The notes under the pieces are model-generated. The model had not been told where the DNA came from and ran no database searches. It was given only the letters and a program-made list of their open reading frames with translations. DNA of 5,558 nt from Bacteroidales bacterium. GTDB lineage: Bacteria; Bacteroidota; Bacteroidia; Bacteroidales; Bacteroidaceae. Made by a program: the position numbers and the translations under genes. The stretch lies in contig WFMB01000147.1 in NCBI GenBank assembly GCA_009177185.1, positions 13,821 to 19,378 on the forward strand, read 5' to 3'. This document shows positions 1-5,558 of this stretch, piece after piece (position 1 is the first letter of the stretch; each line of letters opens with the position of its first letter).

Positions 1-183
1 GACGAAGATACCATCCGCAAATGGCTCAAGACCTTCTGTCGCCGTTTCTTCACCCAGCAGTTCAAGCGCAGCTGCCTGCCCGATGGCCCCAAAGTTGGCT
101 CCGTCAGCCTCTCACCCCGTGGCGACTGGCGCATGCCGAGCGACGCCAGCAGCAACGACTGGCTAACAGACGTAGAAAATTAG
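1..183 (+). CDS. nadE: NAD+ synthetase, glutamine-dependent (C-terminal end only)
   Basis: This is the last 60 codons of a gene whose 5' part lies outside the window; frame 1 is open from base 1 to a TAG at 181-183. The visible tail has the C-terminal signature of the two-domain, glutamine-hydrolysing NadE family: a WLKTF-like helix (residues 8-12), QFKRS (20-24), GPKV (29-32) and [12 protein letters not shown] (37-48). The family amidates deamido-NAD+ to NAD+ using ATP and glutamine-derived ammonia in the cytoplasm, the last step of NAD biosynthesis. The visible segment belongs to the synthetase half; the amidase domain and ATP-binding loop cannot be checked. The protein ends 12 residues after the conserved SD, a normal place to stop, so nothing suggests truncation at this end. 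ettA follows on the same strand after a 92-base gap. Identification rests on motif recognition from memory but the tail is distinctive. Confidence 0.88.
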   Translation, partial: DEDTIRKWLKTFCRRFFTQQFKRSCLPDGPKVGSVSLSPRGDWRMPSDASSNDWLTDVEN

Positions 184-275
184 TCCCGTCCATCTTATAT
201 GTGACAACAGAATTGCCCCAAAATCAGTTCAACAACCCTCATTACATTATCCATTTAACCCCAAAAACGACTTAT

Positions 276-1973
276 ATGCCAACAGTTGACGACAAAAAAG
301 TGATATTCTCGATGGTCGGAGTGAGCAAGACCATCCAGCAGAATCAGAAACAAGTACTCAAAAACATCTACCTCTCTTTCTTCTATGGTGCAAAAATCGG
401 CATTATCGGTCTCAACGGTGCAGGTAAATCCACCCTCATGAAGATTATTGCTGGCATCGACCAACAATTCCAAGGCGAAGTAGTGTGGAGTCCTGGCTAC
501 ACCGTTGGCTATCTGCCACAGGAGCCACCACTCAACGAAGAGAAGACCGTGAAGGAAAACGTTATGGAAGGTGTACAGCACGTATATGACGCCCTTGCCG
601 AGTACGACCAAATCAACGAGAAGTTTGGTCTGCCTGAATACTACGAGGACCCCGACAAGATGGAGAAACTCATGACCCGTCAGGCAGAACTGCAAGACAT
701 CATTGACGCCACTGACGCATGGAATATGGACTCCAAACTTGAACGCGCGATGGATGCTCTCCGCTGTCCTCCAAGTGACTGGAGTGTAAAGAACCTTTCA
801 GGCGGTGAACGTCGCCGCGTAGCCCTCTGCCGACTCCTGCTCCAAAAGCCTGACGTGCTCCTACTTGACGAGCCAACCAACCATCTCGACGCAGAAAGCA
901 TCGACTGGCTGGAGCAACACCTCCAGCAATACGAAGGTACAGTCATTGCCGTTACCCACGACCGCTACTTCCTCGACGATGTGTCAGAATGGATTCTGGA
1001 ACTCGACCGTGGCGAGGGCATCCCATGGAAAGGCAACTACTCTTCATGGCTGGAGCAGAAGAGCAAGCGCATGGAACAAGAAGAGAAGACTGCCTCAAAG
1101 CGTCGCAAGACCTTAGAACGCGAGCTGGAATGGGTGCGCATGGCTCCGAAAGCACGCCAAGCCAAAGGAAAGGCACGTCTGAACTCCTACGACAAGATGC
1201 TCAACGAGGAGCAGAAACAAAAGGAAGAGAAGTTGGAGATATTCATCCCCAATGGTCCTCGTCTCGGCAATAAGGTCATTGAAGCACAACACGTTGCCAA
1301 GTCCTTCGGAGACAAGGTCCTCTTCACCGACCTCAACTTCAACCTGCCTCCCAACGGTATCGTAGGTGTGATTGGCCCCAACGGAGCAGGCAAGACGACC
1401 CTTTTCCGCCTCATCATGGGCATGGAACAAGTCGATGGTGGCACCTTTGAAGTGGGTGAAACAGTGAAGTTGAGTTATGTAGATCAGCAGCATAAGGACA
1501 TCGACCCTGAAAAGACCGTCTATCAGGTGGTGAGCGGCGGAAACGAAACCATCCGTATGGGTGGCAAAGACATCAATGTGCGCGCCTACCTCTCACGCTT
1601 CAACTTCAATGGAGCCGACCAAGAGAAGAAGTGCGGTGTACTCTCTGGCGGTGAGCGCAACCGTCTCCACCTCGCCATCGCTCTGAAGCAAGAAGGCAAC
1701 GTACTCCTGCTCGACGAGCCAACCAACGATATTGACGTGAACACACTCCGTGCTTTGGAAGAAGGACTCGAAGCCTTCGCTGGCTGTGCCGTCATCATCA
1801 GCCATGACCGCTGGTTCCTCGACCGCATCTGTACCCACATCCTCGCCTTTGAGGACGAGGGCAACATCTTCTACTTTGAAGGTTCTTACACAGACTACGA
1901 AGCGAACAAGGCAAAACGTCTTGGATTAGAAGAACCTAAACGAATCAGGTATCGCAAATTGATAGACGAATAG
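276..1973 (+). CDS. ettA: ABC-F ATPase, energy-dependent translational throttle protein EttA
   Basis: This complete gene encodes 565 residues, close to the roughly 555 of E. coli EttA. It has two ABC ATPase domains in tandem and no membrane segment. Domain 1 has Walker A GLNGAGKST (45-53), Q-loop Q82, an insert resembling the EttA arm (about 93-140), signature LSGGE (174-178), Walker B ending in catalytic E199, and switch H228. The charged linker (about 242-325), with the conserved WVRMAPKARQAK stretch, is the segment that contacts P-site tRNA in this family. Domain 2 has Walker A GPNGAGKTT (367-375), signature LSGGE (456-460), catalytic E481 and switch H510. All catalytic residues are intact. 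In E. coli, EttA binds the ribosomal E site and gates entry into elongation according to the ATP/ADP ratio; the same role here is inferred. The ATG at 276 is chosen because homology begins at MPTVDDKK. The frame stays open upstream to 21, but those 85 codons overlap nadE and resemble nothing in the family. No Shine-Dalgarno is visible, as is usual in Bacteroidota. A strong terminator follows. Other ABC-F paralogues (Uup, YheS) fit the motifs and length less well. Confidence 0.93.
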   Translation: MPTVDDKKVIFSMVGVSKTIQQNQKQVLKNIYLSFFYGAKIGIIGLNGAGKSTLMKIIAGIDQQFQGEVVWSPGYTVGYLPQEPPLNEEKTVKENVMEGVQHVYDALAEYDQINEKFGLPEYYEDPDKMEKLMTRQAELQDIIDATDAWNMDSKLERAMDALRCPPSDWSVKNLSGGERRRVALCRLLLQKPDVLLLDEPTNHLDAESIDWLEQHLQQYEGTVIAVTHDRYFLDDVSEWILELDRGEGIPWKGNYSSWLEQKSKRMEQEEKTASKRRKTLERELEWVRMAPKARQAKGKARLNSYDKMLNEEQKQKEEKLEIFIPNGPRLGNKVIEAQHVAKSFGDKVLFTDLNFNLPPNGIVGVIGPNGAGKTTLFRLIMGMEQVDGGTFEVGETVKLSYVDQQHKDIDPEKTVYQVVSGGNETIRMGGKDINVRAYLSRFNFNGADQEKKCGVLSGGERNRLHLAIALKQEGNVLLLDEPTNDIDVNTLRALEEGLEAFAGCAVIISHDRWFLDRICTHILAFEDEGNIFYFEGSYTDYEANKAKRLGLEEPKRIRYRKLIDE

Positions 1974-1991
1974 AACAAGGAAAGACAACAG

Positions 1992-2030
1992 AAAAGGCTC
2001 CGTTCTGCATAACAGAACGGAGCCTTTTTT
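1992..2030 (+). terminator. Rho-independent terminator of ettA
   Basis: A perfect 16-bp stem pairs 1992-2007 (AAAAGGCTCCGTTCTG) with 2013-2028, with a 5-base CATAA loop and a run of six T at 2025-2030 on the + strand. It begins 18 bases after the ettA stop codon. The 12 bp of GC-bearing stem followed directly by the T run is the classical layout. The A run on the left side gives a shorter T run on the opposite strand, so weak action on leftward transcripts is possible. Confidence 0.93.
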
Positions 2031-2165
2031 ATACAACATGATACAGAAGCAGATATCGGTCTGCTAATAATGCTATGACACAATCAGCAGAACATCCCTT
2101 ATATTCCTTTGACAGGATGACTAGACATGAATCGTAAGGAAATTCGGTGTGAGCATGGTTCCATA

Positions 2166-2249
2166 CCCTCAAAATCGGAGTCCCCGACTCCGACAGACCG
2201 ATGTCCCCGACTCCGATTGGTCGGAGTCGGGGACATCGATTTTTGAGGG
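2166..2249. repeat. GC-rich nested inverted repeat with three copies of a 14-base unit
   Basis: The unit GTCCCCGACTCCGA occurs as direct copies at 2180-2193 and 2203-2216 and as an inverted copy at 2221-2234. The outer arms 2166-2193 and 2221-2249 are inverted repeats of each other with two mismatches and one extra T in the right arm. The inner arms 2199-2216 and 2221-2238 pair perfectly over 18 bp around a TTGG loop. The left copy is also a small palindrome by itself (2175-2182 with 2186-2193, loop CCC). The right arm therefore has two competing partners. The sequence differs from the flanking genes in its strings of CCCC and GGGG. It could be a pair of back-to-back terminators, a dispersed intergenic repeat of the REP/MITE kind, or an RNA element. 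No flanking target duplication is evident and no transposase is present. Confidence 0.85.
2199..2244 (+). terminator. Possible second + strand terminator inside the nested palindrome
   Basis: A perfect 18-bp GC-rich stem (2199-2216 with 2221-2238, loop TTGG) is followed directly by ATTTTT (2239-2244) on the + strand, which is the form of an intrinsic terminator. It lies about 170 bases beyond the main ettA terminator and could catch read-through. On the - strand the left copy (hairpin 2175-2193) is followed by TTTTGAGGG, so the element may work in both directions. The structure is certain; termination is an inference. Confidence 0.5.
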
Positions 2250-2273
2250 GAGTTTATTATACAAATTCCTCCC

Positions 2274-2312
2274 AACAAGAAACGCCTCGGATTTTCCGAG
2301 GCGTTTCTTGTT
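2274..2312 (-). terminator. Terminator at the end of the aroC-ssb-kdsA-kdsD cluster
   Basis: A perfect 18-bp stem pairs 2274-2291 with 2295-2312 around a 3-base loop (TTT on the + strand, AAA in the leftward transcript). It lies 11 bases beyond the kdsD stop codon. In the leftward direction the stem ends in GTTTCTTGTT, an interrupted T-rich tract rather than a pure T run, and the mirror tract on the + strand makes it close to symmetrical. Its position suggests it ends the - strand operon, with possible bidirectional action against read-through from ettA. Confidence 0.82.
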
Positions 2313-2323
2313 AACGTCAAACC

Positions 2324-3268
2324 TTAATTCATGATGGCAAAGTAATCTACAATACCAACAAGTTTCCCACGGTCCGTCACGAGCAGTGAGTGAATCTTGT
2401 GGTTGCGGAACATCTGTTGGATGGTGGTAAGTTTGGCTTCGGGCGAGATTGTCTTTGGCGTGGTGGTCATCACTTCACTGACGGTGAGGTTGAGGAAGTT
2501 CTCACGCGCCCCTTCAACAGCACGGCGAATATCACCATCGGTGATGATGCCGAGGATTTTACCGCCCTCCATCACAATACCCAAACCGAGTTTGCCACCA
2601 CTGATAATCATCAAGGCGTCAGACAGCAGCATGGTGGGTGGCACAATCGGGAAATTGTCGGTGTACATCACATCCTTTACCTTTACCAGCAACTTTCGAC
2701 CAAGCGAACCGCCAGGATGGAACAGGGCGAAGTCTTTAGCACGGAACTTGCGAACCTCCATCAAGGCACAAGCCAACGCATCACCCATTGCCATTGCTGC
2801 TGTGGTGCTGGAAGTTGGAGCAAGATTAAGCGGACATGCTTCATGCTCCACGCCACAAAGAATGTGATAGTCAGAGTGTTGTGCCAACAAAGAATCTCTA
2901 TCGCCCGTCATCGAGACGATTGGGATGTGGCGTTCCTCAAGCGCAGCTATGATGCGTAACAATTCATCGGTGTTGCCCGAATTGCTAAGCATGAAGAGCA
3001 CATCATTGTTCATAATCATGCCCAAATCGCCATGCAGGGCATCCAACGCATTCAAATAAATGGCTGGAGTTCCTGTCGAAGCCAAGGTGGCTGCTATCTT
3101 CGCCCCCACATGTCCCGACTTGCCCACACCTGTCACCACGACATGTCCTGTACAACGGTGTATCAGATTCACCACTTGCTCAAAACTGTTGTCCAGCTGC
3201 GGGATAAGGTCAAGCAGTGCCTTTGCTTCGTCGCGCAAACACCGCTCTGCATATATCTTAGATTCCAT
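2324..3268 (-). CDS. kdsD: Arabinose-5-phosphate isomerase (SIS plus two CBS domains), KdsD/KpsF family
   Basis: The 314-residue protein has an N-terminal sugar isomerase (SIS) domain (about 38-175) and two C-terminal CBS domains (about 200-255 and 265-313), the full architecture of the family. It interconverts ribulose 5-phosphate and arabinose 5-phosphate in the cytoplasm, feeding Kdo synthesis for lipopolysaccharide. Visible motifs are GVGKSGH (47-53), SNSGNTDE (95-102), EACPLNLAPTSSTT (143-156) and HPGGSLGRKL (184-193). By recalled alignment, K50, E102, E143 and H184 match the residues K59, E111, E152 and H193 implicated in E. coli KdsD, so an active enzyme is expected. The start is the ATG at 3268, where homology begins (MESKIYAERCL). 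The frame is open upstream to a TTG at 3322 overlapping the kdsA stop, but those 18 extra codons look unlike the family. Placement directly after kdsA favours KdsD over the related GutQ or capsule KpsF names. Confidence 0.9.
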   Translation of the reverse strand: MESKIYAERCLRDEAKALLDLIPQLDNSFEQVVNLIHRCTGHVVVTGVGKSGHVGAKIAATLASTGTPAIYLNALDALHGDLGMIMNNDVLFMLSNSGNTDELLRIIAALEERHIPIVSMTGDRDSLLAQHSDYHILCGVEHEACPLNLAPTSSTTAAMAMGDALACALMEVRKFRAKDFALFHPGGSLGRKLLVKVKDVMYTDNFPIVPPTMLLSDALMIISGGKLGLGIVMEGGKILGIITDGDIRRAVEGARENFLNLTVSEVMTTTPKTISPEAKLTTIQQMFRNHKIHSLLVTDRGKLVGIVDYFAIMN

Positions 3269-3318
3269 ACAAATTCGTCGTTTCTTAACAAGCATCATCA
3301 CAGAGCAACACAAGTTCT

Positions 3319-4074
3319 TCAATCCATCAGGCTTGCTATCACACCATCCAAATCTGTCAGAGACAGCATGTTAGGACCATCAGAGAGCGCATGGTCAGGG
3401 TCAGGGTGTACCTCGAAGAAGTAGCCGTTGGCACCGAACGCCTTGGCTGCCAATGCCATGGCTGGCACAAACTCACGGTTGCCGCCCGTCTTGCCACCAG
3501 CAGCCCCAGGACGCTGAACCGAGTGAGTACAATCCATAATGACCGTGTCGGTAAAGTGGTGCATGTCTGCTATGTTACGGAAGTCAACCGCCAAGTTGTT
3601 ATAACCATAGATATTGCCGCGTTCGGTCAGCCACACATGGTCGTTGCCACTTTCGCGCACTTTCTGCACAGGAAACTCCATGTCTAACCCCGAAAGGAAC
3701 TGAGCCTTCTTGATGTTGACAATGCGTCCAGTGCGAGCTGCAGCCACCAGCAAATCAGTCTGTCGGCACAAAAAAGCAGGAATCTGCAACACATCGATCA
3801 CCTCGCCCACGGGTTGTGCCTGACAGCTCTCATGAATGTCTGTGAGAATGCGTAACCCGTACTTCTCCTTGATGTCTGACAGCATCTGCATGCCCTTTTC
3901 CAAACCAGGACCACGATAAGAATGGATGCTGGTGCGGTTTGCCTTGTCGAATGATGATTTGAAAATGATGTCAAGACCATGCTTCTCATTCAGTCGCACC
4001 AATTCCTGTGCCACTGTCTCAAGGCATGCCATGGACTCAATCACACATGGTCCTGCAATGATAGTGGGAGTCAT
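3319..4074 (-). CDS. kdsA: 3-deoxy-8-phosphooctulonate (Kdo-8-phosphate) synthase
   Basis: The 251-residue protein is a complete TIM-barrel aldolase of the DAHP synthase/KdsA family. It condenses phosphoenolpyruvate with arabinose 5-phosphate to give Kdo 8-phosphate, the committed step of Kdo synthesis. Motifs visible are IAGPCVIES (6-14), FKSSFDKANRTS (38-49), LQIPAFLCRQTDLL (96-109), LTERGN (149-154), DCTHSVQRPG (181-190) and FEVHPDP (220-226). C10, H184, E221 and D232 line up with the metal ligands of the Aquifex enzyme (C11, H185, E222, D233), so this is the metal-dependent class, unlike the E. coli enzyme, which has Asn at the Cys position. The ATG at 4074 is the only credible start: an in-frame TAG lies about 9 bases upstream. 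The N-terminus is therefore very short before the first strand, and the C-terminus stops soon after the last helix, making it slightly shorter than many homologues. It lies 20 bases after ssb and 50 before kdsD. Confidence 0.95.
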   Translation of the reverse strand: MTPTIIAGPCVIESMACLETVAQELVRLNEKHGLDIIFKSSFDKANRTSIHSYRGPGLEKGMQMLSDIKEKYGLRILTDIHESCQAQPVGEVIDVLQIPAFLCRQTDLLVAAARTGRIVNIKKAQFLSGLDMEFPVQKVRESGNDHVWLTERGNIYGYNNLAVDFRNIADMHHFTDTVIMDCTHSVQRPGAAGGKTGGNREFVPAMALAAKAFGANGYFFEVHPDPDHALSDGPNMLSLTDLDGVIASLMD

Positions 4075-4094
4075 AATTATCTATTGTTTGAGGG

Positions 4095-4523
4095 TCAGAA
4101 AGGATATTCACCATTATTCTCTTCGGGCTTTGTAGCTGCAGGGGTCGTAGGTTGCACTGGTTGAGCGACTGGTTGCGCTGCGGATTCTGCCGTAGAACGT
4201 GTAGTCAACATTTCCATATTATCGACCACGATGTCGATGGATTTACGCGAAATGCCTTGACGGTCGGTCCAATCGCGCGACTGAATCTTGCCCTCCACAT
4301 ACAGGCGGTCTCCTTTATGCACATACTTCTCCACCACCTCTGCCGACTTGCGCCAAAAGATGCAGTTGTGCCATTCTGTGCGTTCGGGCACTTGAGTGCC
4401 GTTCTGCAACACATAACCACGCTCGGTGGTTGCCAGTCGCACCTGAGCCACGCAGACACCTTGATCCAAATACTTCACCTGTGGGTCAGCCCCCACACGA
4501 CCAATCAGCATTACCTTATTCAT
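4095..4523 (-). CDS. ssb: Single-stranded DNA-binding protein
   Basis: The 142-residue protein has an N-terminal OB fold (about 1-108) opening with [19 protein letters not shown], the classical bacterial SSB start. TEWHNCIFW (49-57) carries two of the aromatic residues that stack on DNA, and W85 lies in SRDWTD. A flexible Gln/Pro/Ala/Thr-rich tail (about 109-133) ends in an acidic tip, EENNGEYPF (134-142). The final Pro-Phe is the residue pair that docks replication and repair partners; the usual tip is DDIPF or DDLPF, and here the residues before it are E and Y. The family works as a tetramer that coats single-stranded DNA in replication, recombination and repair. Its ATG overlaps the aroC stop (ATGA). 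It is not next to rpsF/rpsR as in many bacteria. Whether it is the main or a secondary SSB cannot be judged from this window. Confidence 0.94.
   Translation of the reverse strand: MNKVMLIGRVGADPQVKYLDQGVCVAQVRLATTERGYVLQNGTQVPERTEWHNCIFWRKSAEVVEKYVHKGDRLYVEGKIQSRDWTDRQGISRKSIDIVVDNMEMLTTRSTAESAAQPVAQPVQPTTPAATKPEENNGEYPF
4520..4523 (-). promoter_or_regulatory. ATGA stop/start overlap coupling aroC and ssb translation
   Basis: On the - strand the four bases ATGA contain the ssb start codon (4523-4521) and the aroC stop codon TGA (4522-4520). Such overlaps usually let a terminating ribosome restart on the next gene. No Shine-Dalgarno is evident ahead of ssb, so re-initiation may contribute to its expression. 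Confidence 0.75.
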
Positions 4524-5558
4524 AGTCTTACTGTTTTGTTCATCAAATAATGGTCGAGAATAGTCATAGCAGCCATCGCCTCTACCACTGGAACTGCACG
4601 CGGCAGCACACAGGGATCGTGGCGACCTTTCACTTCGAGAATGGTCTCTTCGCCATCCTTGCTCACCGTAGATTGCGGACGCAACTGCGTAGCCACTGGC
4701 TTAAACAATACCCGGAACACGATGTCCTGCCCGTTGGAAATGCCACCTTGGATACCTCCTGAGTGGTTCGTGCGTGTGTTAATGTGTCCACCATCATTAA
4801 AGAAGATGTCGTTCTGCTCCGAACCTCTCTGCCCCACTCCATCAAAACCTTCACCATATTCAAAGCCTTTCACAGCATTGATACTCAGCATGGCAGCACC
4901 AAGGTCGGCATGAAGCTTGGAGAACGCAGGTTCACCCAATCCCACAGGACAGCCCTTCACCACCCCCGTGATGATGCCACCAATAGTGTCACCTTCAGCC
5001 TTGACATCCAAAATCAGTTGCTCCATCTGCTTGGCGACCTCAGCATCAGGGCAACGAACCGAGTTTGCTTCAATCTGCGTAAAGTCGTATTTTTGATAAT
5101 CGCGGTCAATGGCAATGTGCCCTACCTGTGAGGTGTAGGCAACAACTTCAATGCCCAACTGACGGAGTGCCAGCTTAGCCAAAGCACCACCCACGCAACG
5201 TGAGATGGTCTCACGAGCAGAAGAACGACCGCCACCACGATGGTCACGCAAACCATATTTCTGTGTATAAGTATAATCGGCATGCGAGGGACGATAGACA
5301 TTGCGCACATTCTCATAGTCACTCGAATGCTGGTTCGTATTGCGCACCACAAAACCAATGGGGCAACCCGTACTTTTTCCTTCAAACACACCAGAAAGCA
5401 GTTCCACCACATCGCCTTCTTGCCGTCCTGTCGTGATACGGCTCTGCCCTGGACGACGACGATTCAGTTCCGACTGGACAAATGTTAAATCAATCTCAAT
5501 GTCAGCTGGCATGCCGTCCACCACACCACCGATAGCAGTACCATGACTCTCACCAAAG
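4520..5558 (-). CDS. aroC: Chorismate synthase (N-terminus beyond the window)
   Basis: 345 residues are visible, with the reading frame entering at 5557 and ending at TGA (4522-4520). About a dozen N-terminal residues are missing, judged from where FGESHG sits in the family. A GTG at 5524 could be mistaken for a start, but FGESHG lies upstream of it. Chorismate synthase removes phosphate from 5-enolpyruvylshikimate 3-phosphate using reduced FMN, the last step of the shikimate pathway leading to aromatic amino acids and folate. Visible motifs (numbered from the first visible residue) are FGESHG (1-6), RRRPGQ (33-38), [12 protein letters not shown] (91-102), [12 protein letters not shown] (106-117), [11 protein letters not shown] (266-276), FKPVAT (285-290) and [11 protein letters not shown] (311-321). 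H5 and H92 match the two invariant catalytic histidines. No flavin reductase domain is attached, so FMN must be reduced by another protein. It is the first visible gene of the leftward cluster; its promoter lies outside the window. Confidence 0.96.
   Translation of the reverse strand, partial: FGESHGTAIGGVVDGMPADIEIDLTFVQSELNRRRPGQSRITTGRQEGDVVELLSGVFEGKSTGCPIGFVVRNTNQHSSDYENVRNVYRPSHADYTYTQKYGLRDHRGGGRSSARETISRCVGGALAKLALRQLGIEVVAYTSQVGHIAIDRDYQKYDFTQIEANSVRCPDAEVAKQMEQLILDVKAEGDTIGGIITGVVKGCPVGLGEPAFSKLHADLGAAMLSINAVKGFEYGEGFDGVGQRGSEQNDIFFNDGGHINTRTNHSGGIQGGISNGQDIVFRVLFKPVATQLRPQSTVSKDGEETILEVKGRHDPCVLPRAVPVVEAMAAMTILDHYLMNKTVRL

Larger units (their letters stand above)
1974..2323. other. 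Convergent intergenic region between ettA and kdsD
   Basis: This 350-base stretch separates two converging transcription units. It holds a hairpin terminator near the ettA end (1992-2030), a GC-rich nested palindrome (2166-2249) and a second hairpin terminator near the kdsD end (2274-2312). Between the first terminator and the palindrome, about 2031-2165, I see no convincing gene, promoter or RNA. Short open frames cross the region on both strands (for example 2149-2334 + and 2099-2320 -), but they run through the palindromes and have no recognisable protein character, so they are not called. A small untranslated RNA cannot be excluded. Confidence 0.8.
2324..5558 (-). other. Probable operon aroC-ssb-kdsA-kdsD
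   Basis: Four genes lie on the same strand with junctions of -4, +20 and +50 bases, no terminator-like hairpin seen between them, and a strong hairpin right after the last one. The short gaps leave little room for internal promoters. This indicates one leftward transcript, inferred from spacing alone. The operon may extend beyond 5558. Confidence 0.75.

Noticed and set aside
196..203. TATATGTG as a Bacteroidota -7 box (TAnnTTTG) for an ettA promoter
   Set aside because: It has one mismatch, and no TTTG -33 element is found at the right distance upstream; too weak to call.
255..695. Open frame of 146 codons on the - strand inside ettA
   Set aside because: It is antisense to the first ATPase domain of ettA, whose motifs are unambiguous; the translation looks random.
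2048..2065. Small inverted repeat AGCAGA/TCTGCT with a 6-base loop
   Set aside because: A six-bp stem without a T run is expected by chance in this much sequence.
2109..2114. TTGACA resembling a sigma-70 -35 box
   Set aside because: There is no -10 at 16-18 bases, and Bacteroidota use a different primary promoter consensus.
2166..2249. CRISPR array or integron-type attachment site
   Set aside because: There are only three short unit copies, one inverted, with no regular spacers, no cas gene, and no integrase or recombinase nearby.
2099..2334. Small proteins on either strand across the palindrome (2099-2320 - and 2149-2334 +)
   Set aside because: Both frames are made largely of the inverted repeats and the kdsD terminator, so their similar peptides come from palindromic DNA rather than coding selection.
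2390..2959. Open frame of 189 codons on the + strand, antisense to kdsD
   Set aside because: It lies wholly inside kdsD on the opposite strand, has low-complexity His/Arg-rich translation and no family character; kdsD motifs explain the sequence.
3032..3424. Open frame of 130 codons on the + strand across the kdsA/kdsD junction
   Set aside because: It is antisense to two well-supported genes and has no recognisable domain; it is a by-product of codon bias.
4152..4550. Open frame of 132 codons on the + strand, antisense to ssb
   Set aside because: It is a mirror frame of ssb with no protein-family features.

Overview
The window is a stretch of ordinary chromosomal housekeeping genes from a member of the Bacteroidota, most likely the order Bacteroidales and possibly a Prevotella-like genus. 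That placement rests on the character of the EttA and NadE proteins, the absence of clear Shine-Dalgarno sequences before the starts, and the Kdo (Gram-negative outer membrane) genes. The genus is an inference from protein flavour only. GC content looks moderate, about half by eye. I see no rRNA, tRNA, CRISPR array, transposase, integrase or phage gene.

Layout: two gene groups converge on a 350-base intergenic region. On the + strand, positions 1-183 hold the last 60 codons of nadE (glutamine-dependent NAD+ synthetase), followed by a complete ettA (ABC-F translation factor) at 276-1973. On the - strand, reading from right to left, a compact cluster runs aroC (5' end cut by the window edge), ssb, kdsA, kdsD. 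aroC and ssb overlap by 4 bases (ATGA), ssb and kdsA are 20 bases apart, and kdsA and kdsD are 50 bases apart. They are probably co-transcribed from a promoter beyond position 5558.

The convergent region 1974-2323 holds a strong hairpin terminator just after ettA, another just after kdsD, and between them a GC-rich nested palindrome at 2166-2249. The palindrome has three copies of a 14-base unit (two direct, one inverted), so its right arm can pair with either of two left arms. It is the least explained structure here.

Function: KdsD makes arabinose 5-phosphate and KdsA condenses it with phosphoenolpyruvate to Kdo 8-phosphate, so the two neighbours catalyse consecutive steps of lipopolysaccharide inner-core synthesis. 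AroC makes chorismate, the last step of the shikimate pathway, which also draws on phosphoenolpyruvate. SSB (DNA replication and repair) is functionally unrelated to its neighbours but translationally overlapped with aroC. NadE and EttA are both linked to energy state: NAD+ supply, and ATP/ADP-sensitive control of translation. I found no evidence of a new multi-gene system; the findings concern the intergenic repeat, start-site traps and details of the enzymes.
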